Assembly: GCF_005937985.2 (NCBI RefSeq)
Contig: NZ_CP042172.1
Coordinates: 62,001 to 126,000 of the forward strand
Source: Arthrobacter sp. KBS0702
GTDB taxonomy: Bacteria; Actinomycetota; Actinomycetes; Actinomycetales; Micrococcaceae
DNA: 64,000 nt
Direction: 5' to 3'
The notes under the pieces were generated by a model, which searched no databases, was not told where the DNA came from, and saw only the letters and a program-made list of their open reading frames with translations. The position numbers were made by a program, and so were the translations under genes. Positions 8,391 to 16,536 of the stretch are shown one piece after another; the first letter of the stretch is position 1, and each line of letters begins with the position of its first letter.

Positions 8391-9287
8391 TTGAGCGACT
8401 CTAAGCAGCAGGACCAGCCGAAGGACCCCAGGGCCGGCTACCACGCCGGGCCTTTTCGCGAACAGGTCCAGGAACAGCCCGGGCTGACAGCGCCCATGGA
8501 CCCCGCGCCGGATCACGGTGAGCACAGCTACGAGGGCAGCAACGCCCTCGAAGGCAAGGCAGCGCTCATCACCGGAGGGGACTCCGGAATCGGTAAAGCG
8601 GTGGCCATCGCGTTCGCCCGAGAAGGGGCCGACGTCGCCATCTCCTATCTCCCCGAAGAAGAGGACGACGCGCAGGACACCGCCGCGTGGATCCGGAAAG
8701 CAGGCCGGAAAGCGGTCCTGCTCCCGGGTGACGGGCGCAGCGAGGAGTTCGCGTCCAGGATTGTCGAGGACACGCTGGCCGAGTTTGGACGGCTCGACGT
8801 CCTGGTCCTGAATGCGGCATACCAAAAGAACCGGGACAGCTTCGAGTCGTTGCCCACCGATGAATTTGACCGTGTCTTCAAGACCAATCTGTATTCCCTG
8901 ATCTGGACCGCCCGCGCCGCCGCGCCGCACTTGACAGCCGGCGCGTCCATCATCACGACGGCGTCAATCCAGGCCTTCAACCCCTCGCCGGAACTCATCG
9001 ACTACGCCATGACCAAGGCGGCCCAGGTGGCGTTCACCAAAGCCCTGGCGCAGGAGCTTGGGCCCAAGGGCGTCCGGGTCAACGCCGTCGCACCGGGGCC
9101 CATCTGGACGCCGTTGATCCCGGCGACCGAATGGCTGGACAAGCTCCCCAGCTTCGGCCAGGACACGCCTCTGGGCAGGGCCGGACAGCCGGCGGAACTC
9201 GCCGCGGCCTACGTGCTGCTGGCGTCCGATCACGGCTCCTACATTTCCGGCGCCGTTCTGCCCGTGACCGGCGGCAAGGGCCTCTGA
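8391..9287 (+). CDS. SDR family oxidoreductase (YghA-like)
   Basis: A classical short-chain dehydrogenase: ITGGDSGIGKA for NAD(P) binding, VLNAAYQ, the catalytic serine in TTASIQA, and YAMTKAA giving the YxxxK pair. A polar extension of about 45 residues (rich in Q, P and H) precedes the Rossmann core, as in YghA/general-stress SDRs annotated as glucose-1-dehydrogenase-like. The frame is open to 8349 (GTG), but the TTG at 8391 follows AGGTGG with four spacer bases and gives the family's usual N-terminus (298 residues). The substrate is unknown. Next to the DUF6328 and acidic-protein genes it looks part of a stress set. Confidence 0.85.
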   Translation: MSDSKQQDQPKDPRAGYHAGPFREQVQEQPGLTAPMDPAPDHGEHSYEGSNALEGKAALITGGDSGIGKAVAIAFAREGADVAISYLPEEEDDAQDTAAWIRKAGRKAVLLPGDGRSEEFASRIVEDTLAEFGRLDVLVLNAAYQKNRDSFESLPTDEFDRVFKTNLYSLIWTARAAAPHLTAGASIITTASIQAFNPSPELIDYAMTKAAQVAFTKALAQELGPKGVRVNAVAPGPIWTPLIPATEWLDKLPSFGQDTPLGRAGQPAELAAAYVLLASDHGSYISGAVLPVTGGKGL

Positions 9288-9354
9288 GGCCCACCATTCA
9301 CGATCCGACCATCCAGATTCGAACGACCGAGTGCGAGACAGCAGGAGGAACGAC

Positions 9355-9888
9355 ATGACTCAGGAAAATCAGCACGGACGCACCGTTGAGGAAGAAGCAG
9401 GCGGCTACGGAACGCCCACCGCGGAGCAGGAAATGCCGGGCGGAGACGGGAAGACGTTCGCCCAGCCGCGCGAAGAAGAGGCCTTCGACGCCGCGGGCCT
9501 CAACCAGGACAGCCCGGACGGCGAGACGTACCCGGCGGGTGCGCCGGACCTCAGCCGGTTCGGCGCAGAAGACCACGACAGTGCAGGAGAACCCGGAGCT
9601 GGACGCTTCGGAGGAACGGAGGAACAGATGAGCGCGGAAAACGAAAGCAGCGAAGCCGGCTTCGAGCAGGGCAACGGGGCCGCGGCCGAAAATGGCGGCG
9701 CGGTGCCTTCGTCGGAGGCTGAGATGGATGCGGCCAACACGGAGGAACCCGAGGCGGGCCGGCCCTTCTCCTCGGAATCCGGCCAGGACGCCGCCGGCAT
9801 TCCGGACGGCAGCGGCACGGACCTGCCCGACGAAAAGGCGCCCAAGGACCGTGACAGCGACGACCCGGAGTCATTCGACGCCGGCTAA
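9355..9888 (+). CDS. Highly acidic, low-complexity hydrophilic protein
   Basis: A 177-residue protein dominated by E, D, G, A, S, P and N, with no hydrophobic segment and no recognisable domain; it is probably disordered. Similar acidic proteins occur beside general-stress genes in Arthrobacter, but I know of no defined role. The ATG at 9355 follows AGGAGGA at seven bases, which is the best Shine-Dalgarno sequence nearby and decides against the ATG at 9331. It lies 67 bases after the SDR gene on the same strand and is followed by a strong terminator. Confidence 0.72.
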   Translation: MTQENQHGRTVEEEAGGYGTPTAEQEMPGGDGKTFAQPREEEAFDAAGLNQDSPDGETYPAGAPDLSRFGAEDHDSAGEPGAGRFGGTEEQMSAENESSEAGFEQGNGAAAENGGAVPSSEAEMDAANTEEPEAGRPFSSESGQDAAGIPDGSGTDLPDEKAPKDRDSDDPESFDAG

Positions 9889-9906
9889 AACGCCGCGGAC
9901 ACGCAG

Positions 9907-9953
9907 AAGGCCGGCATCCTGCCACCGGAAGGTGGGAGGACGCCGGCCTTTCT
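9907..9953. terminator. Bidirectional intrinsic terminator
   Basis: AAGGCCGGC-A-TCCT pairs with AGGA-C-GCCGGCCTT (one A/C mismatch) and the middle folds further as CCACC-GGAA-GGTGG, making one long hairpin. It is followed by TTTCTT, and the opposite strand begins with AAGG. It lies between the converging acidic-protein and uracil-permease genes and can serve both. Confidence 0.85.
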
Positions 9954-9973
9954 TGCGCCGTTGCTAAGGCTGG

Positions 9974-11329
9974 TTAGCGGCGCTTCTTGGGGGCCCGCTT
10001 CGCGGCAGCGTTGACGGCTGCCTTGGCGGCAGCGACCGGGGCGGCGTCTTCGGTTTCCGGCTCGGCCACGGTGCCGCGGGCCCTCGCGATGGCCTTCATG
10101 CCGTGGTAGATCACCAGGGCGGCCGCGGAGCCCAGCGCGATACCGGTGAACTTCAGGTCGCCGATCGTCCAGGTGTAGTCCGCGATGCCGACGATCAGGG
10201 CCACTGCGGCGGTGGTGAGATTGATCGGGTTAGAGAAGTTCACCTTGTTCTGGACCCAGATCTTTACGCCCAGGACGCCGATCATGCCGTAGAGCATGGT
10301 GGCGGCGCCGCCGAGCACACCGGCCGGGACGGTGGCGATCAGTTCGCCGAACTTCGGCGAGAAGCTCAGCACCACGGCGAAGATGCCGGCCACCCAGTAG
10401 GCCGCCGTCGAATACACCTTGGTAGCGGCCATAACGCCGATGTTTTCTGCGTAGGTGGTGGTGCCCGAGCCGCCGCCCAGGCCGGCGAGGACGGTCGCGG
10501 CGCCGTCGGCCATCAGCGCGCGGCCGGAGACGCCGTCGAGGTTCTGCCCGGTCATGGCGGACACCGACTTCACGTGGCCGATGTTTTCCGCCACCAGTAC
10601 CAAGACCACCGGCACGAACAGGCCGACGACGCCGAGGTGGAACTCGGGGGTCTGGAAGTGCGGGAGCCCGACCCACGCCGCGGCGTCGACCTTGGCGAAG
10701 TTGACCTCGCCGCGGATCACGGCGACGACGTAGCCCACCACAACGCCGACCAGGATGCTCAGCCGGCCCAGGATGCCGCGGAAGAAAACGCTGACGACGA
10801 TGATCACGGCGAGGGTGACCAGGGCGGTGATCGGGGCGGCGTCGAAGTTGTTCTTCGCCGCCGGGGCGAGGTTGAGGCCGATCAGGCCCACGATCGCGCC
10901 GGTCACGATGGGCGGCATCAGGCGGTTGATCCAGCCCGCACCGAACTTCTGCACGACGGCGCCGATGATGGCCAGCCCGACGCCGGCCAGCACCACGCCG
11001 CCGAGGGCGCCGGGGATCCCGTACTGCTGCTGCGAGGCCATGATCGGAGCGATGAACGCGAACGATGAGCCGAGGTAGCTGGGCACCCGGCCCTTGGTGA
11101 TGACGAGGAACAGCAGGGTGCCGATGCCGGAGAAGAAGAGGGTGGTGGCGGGCGGCATACCCGTGATGATCGGGACCAGGAAGGTGGCGCCGAACATGGC
11201 GACGACGTGCTGCATGCCCACGCCGATGGTCAGTGGCCACGCGAGGCGCTCATCCGGCCTGACGACCTCGCCGGGGCGGATGGACTTGCCGTTTCCGTGG
11301 ATCTTCCATTTGGTGCCGAGCATGCTCAT
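9974..11329 (-). CDS. uraA: Uracil-xanthine permease (NCS2)
   Basis: A 451-residue nucleobase:cation symporter-2 protein of the UraA/PyrP type, expected to import uracil. The N-terminus reads WKIHGNGKSIRPGEVVRPDERLAWP in two adjacent conserved blocks, followed by GMQHVVAMFGATFLVP; later come the GGVGTTTYAENIG-like segment (here GGGSGTTTYAENIG) and a Lys/Ala-rich basic tail of about 30 residues. About 14 hydrophobic segments are present. The frame runs on to 11524, but the ATG at 11329 starts the conserved region. No pyrimidine-type attenuator was visible upstream. Confidence 0.92.
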   Translation of the reverse strand: MSMLGTKWKIHGNGKSIRPGEVVRPDERLAWPLTIGVGMQHVVAMFGATFLVPIITGMPPATTLFFSGIGTLLFLVITKGRVPSYLGSSFAFIAPIMASQQQYGIPGALGGVVLAGVGLAIIGAVVQKFGAGWINRLMPPIVTGAIVGLIGLNLAPAAKNNFDAAPITALVTLAVIIVVSVFFRGILGRLSILVGVVVGYVVAVIRGEVNFAKVDAAAWVGLPHFQTPEFHLGVVGLFVPVVLVLVAENIGHVKSVSAMTGQNLDGVSGRALMADGAATVLAGLGGGSGTTTYAENIGVMAATKVYSTAAYWVAGIFAVVLSFSPKFGELIATVPAGVLGGAATMLYGMIGVLGVKIWVQNKVNFSNPINLTTAAVALIVGIADYTWTIGDLKFTGIALGSAAALVIYHGMKAIARARGTVAEPETEDAAPVAAAKAAVNAAAKRAPKKRR

Positions 11330-11431
11330 TGCAGCGAGCCTTTCAAGAATGTGTGGCGGGACCGGGAAGGAATCTTCCGGGTGCCACTTTACCGCGCCGG
11401 GCGGGCGCATCCGGCGCGGGAGCAGCGCCGA

Positions 11432-11437
11432 TATAGT
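11432..11437 (+). promoter_or_regulatory. -10 element TATAGT, leaderless start of GNAT gene
   Basis: TATAGT, six bases (TGCCGA), then the ATG at 11444. This is the closest of the set to the -10 consensus. No ribosome binding site precedes the ATG. Confidence 0.6.
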
Positions 11438-11443
11438 TGCCGA

Positions 11444-11956
11444 ATGCCTGCCCTGACTGCTCCCGCGAAACGCCTGCATGCGGCCTGGCTGGCGTCTCAT
11501 GCCGAGTGGGGGCCAGGCCTCCACGAGGATGGCTTCGGGCTGCTGCCGGAAGACGACGTCGAGTCTCCGGCCGGTTTCGAGGCGTGGCTGGAACGGCTGG
11601 CCGCGGACTCGGCCCGTTGCACTTACCGCTGGATCACCGAGGGCGAATTAGTGCTCGGCGGGATTGCGCTGCGGCACGAAGGCAACAACTCCGTGGACCG
11701 GGCCGGGCACATCGGCTACGGAATCCGGCCCTCCGCGCGGGGCCGCGGCCTGGGAACCTGGGCGCTTGGACAGATGGTCGAGGAGGCGCGTCGCGACGGG
11801 ATGGACCGCGTGCTGCTGGTCTGCGCGGTTGGCAACTTCGCCTCGGCGGCAACCATCGAGCGCCAGGGCGGAGTGCGCGAGAGGTGCCGCAACTCCGGGG
11901 CCGACAAGGTTTGGCGGTACTGGATCAGCCTCGGACAGCCCGCCGAAGGGGACTAA
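11444..11956 (+). CDS. GNAT family N-acetyltransferase (RimJ-like)
   Basis: A 170-residue GNAT acyltransferase. The acetyl-CoA loop RGRGLGTWAL is at about residues 98-107, preceded by the HIGYGIRPSA strand and followed by VLLVCAVGNFAS and ATIERQGG, the pattern of the RimJ/RimL-like group. The acceptor is unknown. The start at 11444 gives a normal-length protein and lies six bases after TATAGT. The last four bases overlap the end of the convergent methyltransferase gene. Confidence 0.88.
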   Translation: MPALTAPAKRLHAAWLASHAEWGPGLHEDGFGLLPEDDVESPAGFEAWLERLAADSARCTYRWITEGELVLGGIALRHEGNNSVDRAGHIGYGIRPSARGRGLGTWALGQMVEEARRDGMDRVLLVCAVGNFASAATIERQGGVRERCRNSGADKVWRYWISLGQPAEGD

Positions 11957-12630
11957 CGGGCCGACGGCGCTCCCGTGGCCGCGGCCGGTTTGAGCACCAG
12001 AAGCATTGCCTGGGGGTGTTTTTCAGTCGCCCGTGCGGCCCGGACAAGTTGAGCCTCGAGCACGAAGCCTTGCTCCGTGAATTGGAGCGCGACGCCGTCG
12101 GGGGAATGCAGTTCCGCCCGCAGTTCGACGTCGTGCCCGTAGGCGCGCTCGAGGGTGCGGTGTCCGCTGCCGGCCTGGAAGGAAATGAGGGCCACGCCGC
12201 CGGGCCTGAGCACCCGCCAGAACTCGCGAGCGACGGGCTGTAGCTCGGACGGGGAAGAGTGGATGATCGAGTACCAGGCAAGGATGCCGTCCGCGGTTGC
12301 GCCTGCTGCCGGGAGATCCCTCAGCTCGCCGACGTCGAAGGCGAGCCCGGGGTGGCTCCGCTGCGCCGTCCGGACCATCCCCGGTGAGAGATCTACTCCC
12401 GTGACCTCCAGCCCGGCGTCGCTGACGTAGGCGCTCAGACGCCCGGCACCGCAGCCGGCGTCGATCACCTTGCGTCCGGGGGAGGCAAGAAGCCGGGCGC
12501 AGAAGTCGTCGATCATGGCCATATCAAGAGGGGCCTCGAAGCTGCTGTCCGGAAGCGCCGCCGCATAGTCCTCGGCGACCGTGTCATAGGCGGATCTGAC
12601 GTCGGCCAGCCGTTGTCCTTGGTTATGCAC
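11953..12630 (-). CDS. Class I SAM-dependent methyltransferase
   Basis: A 225-residue methyltransferase of the UbiE/type-11 group. Motif I reads VIDAGCGAGRLS, motif II includes LEVTGVDLSPGMV, and LRPGGVALISFQ forms the post-III strand. The substrate cannot be predicted. The ORF could start at 12651, but the GTG at 12630 has GGAGA four bases upstream and overlaps the stop of the preceding membrane-protein gene by eight bases, which is typical translational coupling. Confidence 0.88.
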   Translation of the reverse strand: MHNQGQRLADVRSAYDTVAEDYAAALPDSSFEAPLDMAMIDDFCARLLASPGRKVIDAGCGAGRLSAYVSDAGLEVTGVDLSPGMVRTAQRSHPGLAFDVGELRDLPAAGATADGILAWYSIIHSSPSELQPVAREFWRVLRPGGVALISFQAGSGHRTLERAYGHDVELRAELHSPDGVALQFTEQGFVLEAQLVRAARATEKHPQAMLLVLKPAAATGAPSAR

Positions 12631-13237
12631 GGTTCTCCAGGAAAGGAACACGGGGCCTCTTTGCGAGGATCATCTCGGCGAGATCCATTCCTGTTTCCCG
12701 GTTCTGCCTCCCGGAAGGCACCAGGCGAATGGCTGCGACATACGGGGTGCCCCATGATTCAATCTCAATGACCAGCATGGGGCGGCGCTCCAGCGGCCTC
12801 CGTAGGGTTTCCATTCTCACTGACACAACCTTTTCCCACGGCACGAGTCCGAAATGGACGGGTCCTCGTCGTTGTCTGACCAGCTGAAGCCCGCGGGCGT
12901 CCGCGACCAGGTCCAGGATGTATCCCGTGCCCTTTGCCTTCGACGTTAGTGGGCCTTTTTTGAGGAATCTCCCAAGTTCGCGCCCTGTCCAGAAGGTGTC
13001 GACGACGAGCGCTCCGGGATGGGCTAGCCGGAGTTGTCTCCTGAAGGTCCTCGCCCTGTGGAACAGCCACGCTAGCCAAGCTGGGACGACAACCGCCAAC
13101 ATGAGCAGGACCACGGCCAGCACCTTGAGAGCATCCGGATAGCGCGCGGCATCGTTGACCTTGACCAAGAGCCTGACGAGAAGGACGGCAACACCGGTGG
13201 CCCCAATTGCAGCGCCCGTGCGCCGCTTTGTGCTCAT
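12623..13237 (-). CDS. Hypothetical two-helix membrane protein
   Basis: A 204-residue protein with two predicted membrane helices (about 11-27 and 38-60), then a roughly 140-residue soluble region containing strands such as GYILDLVADARGLQLV and VSVRMETLRRPL. That tail resembles the beta-sandwich of PH-like or YdbT-type membrane proteins, but I cannot assign it. GGGGGAGGTCAG precedes the ATG. It leads a two-gene unit with the methyltransferase. The GC content looks lower than in neighbouring genes. Confidence 0.7.
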   Translation of the reverse strand: MSTKRRTGAAIGATGVAVLLVRLLVKVNDAARYPDALKVLAVVLLMLAVVVPAWLAWLFHRARTFRRQLRLAHPGALVVDTFWTGRELGRFLKKGPLTSKAKGTGYILDLVADARGLQLVRQRRGPVHFGLVPWEKVVSVRMETLRRPLERRPMLVIEIESWGTPYVAAIRLVPSGRQNRETGMDLAEMILAKRPRVPFLENRA

Positions 13238-13340
13238 CTGACCTCCCCCAAGGACCGGCCGGGCTGGCCGTGCTACCGCTTACGGTACTACCCGTCCCGG
13301 GCAAGAACATTTTCGACGCCGACCGGACGGGTTGCCGCTG

Positions 13341-13346
13341 TACCGT
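13341..13346 (+). promoter_or_regulatory. -10 element TACCGT, possible leaderless start
   Basis: TACCGT is followed by seven bases and the ATG at 13354. The intervening TAGGT could also serve as a weak ribosome binding site, so the assignment is uncertain. Confidence 0.4.
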
Positions 13347-13353
13347 AGGTCCG

Positions 13354-14139
13354 ATGAATCCTTCGACGCTCCTTGCGGCCTACGACCAGCAGCTCCGGAC
13401 CGATGCCGAGACCCCCAGTGCGGTCGCCGTCGAACGGCTGGGCCCCCTGCGGCTAGTGACCTTCGCCGGCGGCCGCGGATTCGTGACCTATCAGGACCTG
13501 GCCGGAGCCAGCGCAGGAACGATCGCGGGGTGGGTGGCGCAGACCGCGGCGTTCTACCGCGCGGACCCGGACATCGTGCGGGTTGAATGGAAGACCCGTG
13601 GCCACGATCGTGCGCCCGGGCTCCACGAGGCACTGCTGGAGAACGGTTTTGAGCCGGACGAGACCGAGTCGGTCATGATCGGGGCCGCCAGCGCGCTCGA
13701 CGTCGACGTGGCCCTGCCGCCCGGAGTGAGCCTGCGGCGCGTGACGGAGGAATCCGACATCCGGGCCATGAGCGCCATGCAGGACGAAGTCTTCGGCAGT
13801 CCCGTCTCGGACGGAAACGTCGAAGCGATTCTCCGCCGGATGGCCAACGCCGACGGGATGGAATTGTGGGTGGCGGAACATCAAGGGGTGGTGGTCAGTG
13901 CAGGGCGCCTTGAGCCGGTGCCGGACACGGACTTCGCGGGTATCTGGGGCGGAGCAACGCGCGAAGAGTGGCGGGGCCGGGGGATTTACCGCGCGCTGAC
14001 CGCGGCCCGGGCGCGCGCGGCGATGTCGCTGGGCAAGAAGCTCATCCACAGCGACTCCACCGAATATTCACGGCCGATTCTGGAGCGCCACGGTCTGGTC
14101 CGGGTGTCCACAACCACCCCGTACCGCTGGCGGCGCTAG
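13354..14139 (+). CDS. GNAT family N-acetyltransferase
   Basis: A 261-residue protein whose second half is a GNAT domain: the acetyl-CoA loop is EWRGRGIYRAL near residue 215, preceded by GIWGGATRE and followed by a C-terminal HSDSTEYSRPIL segment. The first 120 residues look like a degenerate, non-catalytic GNAT-like half. The acceptor is unknown. The stop codon shares the palindrome CTAG with the stop of the converging small gene, so the two reading frames end on the same four bases. Confidence 0.85.
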   Translation: MNPSTLLAAYDQQLRTDAETPSAVAVERLGPLRLVTFAGGRGFVTYQDLAGASAGTIAGWVAQTAAFYRADPDIVRVEWKTRGHDRAPGLHEALLENGFEPDETESVMIGAASALDVDVALPPGVSLRRVTEESDIRAMSAMQDEVFGSPVSDGNVEAILRRMANADGMELWVAEHQGVVVSAGRLEPVPDTDFAGIWGGATREEWRGRGIYRALTAARARAAMSLGKKLIHSDSTEYSRPILERHGLVRVSTTTPYRWRR

Positions 14140-14339
14140 CGATCCTCGCGGGATTGGAACTCTTCGTCGAGCTCGTAGTGCCGGAATTCCGTCTCCGGGT
14201 TCGGCTCGCCCTCCGCAACGACCTCGTAATCGAGTTGGCGTTGGATCTGGCTGTCCAGTACCTGCAACTGCTGATCTGCGACTTCGCCCAGGTCCTCGGG
14301 AAAGCCATCGTCCGGCGTGAGATGCAATTTCTCGGTCAT
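14136..14339 (-). CDS. Small hypothetical acidic protein
   Basis: A 67-residue hydrophilic protein rich in E, D and Q with the segment VADQQLQVLDSQIQRQLDYE, likely helical. I do not recognise it. Two consecutive ATGs follow GGAGG; the second (14339) is at the better distance of five bases. Coding-type third-position bias and the Shine-Dalgarno sequence support it. It converges on the GNAT gene, sharing the bases of its TAG stop. Confidence 0.6.
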   Translation of the reverse strand: MTEKLHLTPDDGFPEDLGEVADQQLQVLDSQIQRQLDYEVVAEGEPNPETEFRHYELDEEFQSREDR

Positions 14340-14579
14340 CATGCCCTCCGTGCCGCCATGCCGGGCTCTGCGTTCCGGCCTTGAAGGGCTAACTCTACAG
14401 TCGGCTGCGGCAGATGGCTCCAGGCCGAGCATGAACCGTGACAGACCGGCCGGCGGAACGGTCGCGCCGCGCGCCGGCCCCCTTGAGCCGCGACCGCGGG
14501 GGATTACGGACGTTGGCTCAGACGGCGCCTGACGCGCCGCCGCAACTGCCCGTTACACCCGCCCGACCGGCAGCGCCGT

Positions 14580-16169
14580 TCAGGTTCTGAAATAGTGGTT
14601 TCGTCTCGGTGTCTGGTGTGGGTCGAGATGGGGTGGCGGGATGAACCAGGGGATGCCGTTGCGGGGCTGGATGGTCCATTGTTCTTTGTGGATCAGGTGG
14701 TGATGGTGGGAACAAAGGAGTGTTCCGTTGTCTGTGCTGGTGGTGCCGCCGTAGGCCCAGTAGGTGATGTGGTGGGCTTCGCACCAGGGCGCGGGGATGG
14801 TGCAGGCGGGGAAGGCGCAGCCCTGGTCGCGGGCGGTGAGGGCTTTGCGGATATGCGGCGGGAAGATGCGGCTGGTGCGGCCGATGTCCAGGATTCGGCC
14901 TTGGGATCCGAGGAGGAGGGGGATGATGTCGGCGTCGCAGGCGATTTTGCGGATGGTCGCGGCTGTGACGGGTCCGGTGAACGCCATTGTCCCCGTGCCA
15001 GTGAGCCCGAACGGGCCGGTGCCCGGGATTTGTCCGGACGCGTCGGGGCAGTTGTTGGCGGTCCGGCCGGGGCCGCCGGCCTCCATGTCCCCGTCGCTGC
15101 CGAGCCGGTCGAGGAGGTCGCGGTAGTCGATGGTGACCATGACCTGGGGCCGGAGTCCTCCCGCGGCGGGCAATCCTCCGGAGGCGAGGGCGGCTTTGCA
15201 GCCGCCGACGAGGCCGTCGAGGAGTTTCTGCGGCCGGGACCGCCGGTCCAGCTGGTTCGGTACGAACCCGCCGGCGTCCGTGCCGGCCGCGCCGTCCGCC
15301 TCCGTGCCCGCACTTTCGGCCGCGGCGGTGTCGCTGCCGCCCGATTCGCCCTCGGCCCCGCCGGCTCCGGCCGCCGCGGTGCGGGGGTTGGTGGCGGTGT
15401 TCATCACGGTGAGGAGGTGTTCGAACTGTTCGGTGGTGGCGAAGATTTCCAGGTGCTGCAGGCCGTGGCGGGGTTTGCGGATGAAGGCTCCCTGGAGCTG
15501 GCGGAGGAGCTCCTCGGAGGGTTCGGCGCCGTCCTGGTCGATCGCGTCCAGCCAGCGCCTCGCGATCCGGGCCAGGAAGTCCGGGTCGTGCTCGGCCGCG
15601 GTGCGGGTCACGGCGTGCTCCATCCGGGCGGCCGTCTCCGGGTCGCAGACGCCCCGGACCCGGCCCAGCGCCTGGGCGATGATCGTCGCGGACCGGGATG
15701 GCACGGCCCCGGCGGCCACGGCCGCGGCGAGTTCCTCGCGCACGGGCGGGAGGGGCTGGCCCGTCATCCCGGTGCGGGGCAGCACGTCCCCGGCCAGGGA
15801 CAGGCGCCGGTGCGCCTCCGCGGCACTGATCTGCAACCGGTCCCGGAGGAACTCCCCGGTCTTGCGGTAGCCGTCATCGAGCACCCGGGCACTGCCGGCA
15901 GCGGCGGCTTCCTTGCGGGTGCGGTCCACGGCCCCGGCGGCAACCAGTTGCAGGTACTCCACGGCCCGGGAGATTTCCTCGACTTGGCCCGCGAACCCGG
16001 ACGCCTCGCCAAAGTCCATCAGTGACGAGTCCGCGACCGCAGTCGCGCACAGGTCCTGAAGTCGGCCAAGGACCCCGGCAAGATTATGGGCTACGCCGCG
16101 CACATCACCGCCCGGCCTTCCGGCCGGACGAGCGATGAGAGCTGCACCGATTCCCATGAACCAATTCAA
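14580..16169 (-). CDS. DUF222 / HNH endonuclease protein (REP13E12-like)
   Basis: A 529-residue protein of the actinobacterial 13E12-repeat family: an N-terminal DUF222 region (about 40-330) and a C-terminal HNH nuclease domain. The HNH core shows CAFPAC, CEAHHI and a DNGTLLCSHHHHLIH segment, so metal-binding cysteines and catalytic histidines are intact. Around residues 265-300 an acidic Gly/Ala/Glu linker interrupts the DUF222 part. Such proteins are multi-copy in Arthrobacter and mycobacteria and are suspected of being mobile-element related; the biological role is unsettled. ATGs at 16169 and 16157 are both possible and neither has a good ribosome binding site. Confidence 0.88.
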   Translation of the reverse strand: MNWFMGIGAALIARPAGRPGGDVRGVAHNLAGVLGRLQDLCATAVADSSLMDFGEASGFAGQVEEISRAVEYLQLVAAGAVDRTRKEAAAAGSARVLDDGYRKTGEFLRDRLQISAAEAHRRLSLAGDVLPRTGMTGQPLPPVREELAAAVAAGAVPSRSATIIAQALGRVRGVCDPETAARMEHAVTRTAAEHDPDFLARIARRWLDAIDQDGAEPSEELLRQLQGAFIRKPRHGLQHLEIFATTEQFEHLLTVMNTATNPRTAAAGAGGAEGESGGSDTAAAESAGTEADGAAGTDAGGFVPNQLDRRSRPQKLLDGLVGGCKAALASGGLPAAGGLRPQVMVTIDYRDLLDRLGSDGDMEAGGPGRTANNCPDASGQIPGTGPFGLTGTGTMAFTGPVTAATIRKIACDADIIPLLLGSQGRILDIGRTSRIFPPHIRKALTARDQGCAFPACTIPAPWCEAHHITYWAYGGTTSTDNGTLLCSHHHHLIHKEQWTIQPRNGIPWFIPPPHLDPHQTPRRNHYFRT

Positions 16170-16220
16170 CCGCGGGGGTCAGACATTATGAGGAGCCCCC
16201 AGTCCGGGACAGTCGTGCTC

Positions 16221-16462
16221 GTCGGCGCGCGTACACCCGCGCTGCCGTCTTGTCGGCGCACCCACATCCGCCGACGTCGTGCCGGCGCGCCTACACCCGC
16301 GCCGCCGTCGTGTCGGCGCACCCACATCCGCCGCCGTCGTGCCGGCGCGCCTACACCCGCGCCGCCGTCGTGTCGGCGCACCCACATCCGCCGCCGTCGT
16401 GCCCCCGCCGCCCGAACCCGCGCCGCCGTCGTGCTCCTCACCGCCCGAACCCGCGCTGGCCC
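16221..16462. repeat. 60-bp minisatellite between HNH and flavodoxin genes
   Basis: Seven to eight degenerate units of 29-32 bases run in tandem. Alternating 31-base (type GCCGGCGCGCCTACACCCGC...) and 29-base (type GTCGGCGCACCCACATCCGC...) units make a 60-base higher-order period, and the two central 60-base periods (16281-16340 and 16341-16400) are identical. The outer units are diverged, as expected for an array that homogenises in its middle. The whole 367-base stretch 16170-16536 holds this array and no gene I can support. Open frames on both strands are a by-product of the repeat and lack start signals. Confidence 0.9.
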
Positions 16463-16536
16463 ACGGCGGGACCTATGGCAGGTCCCGACCGGCCCGGCTT
16501 CCAACAGACTGGAGCGAGGAAGGTAGGAGGTTAACC

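Noticed and set aside
14595..16025. A 476-codon plus-strand frame over the DUF222/HNH gene
   Set aside because: Antisense shadow of a gene with intact HNH motifs; its sequence is low-complexity Gly/Ala/Arg/Val.
16221..16462. CRISPR array
   Set aside because: Units are head-to-tail with no unique spacers, and no cas genes are present.
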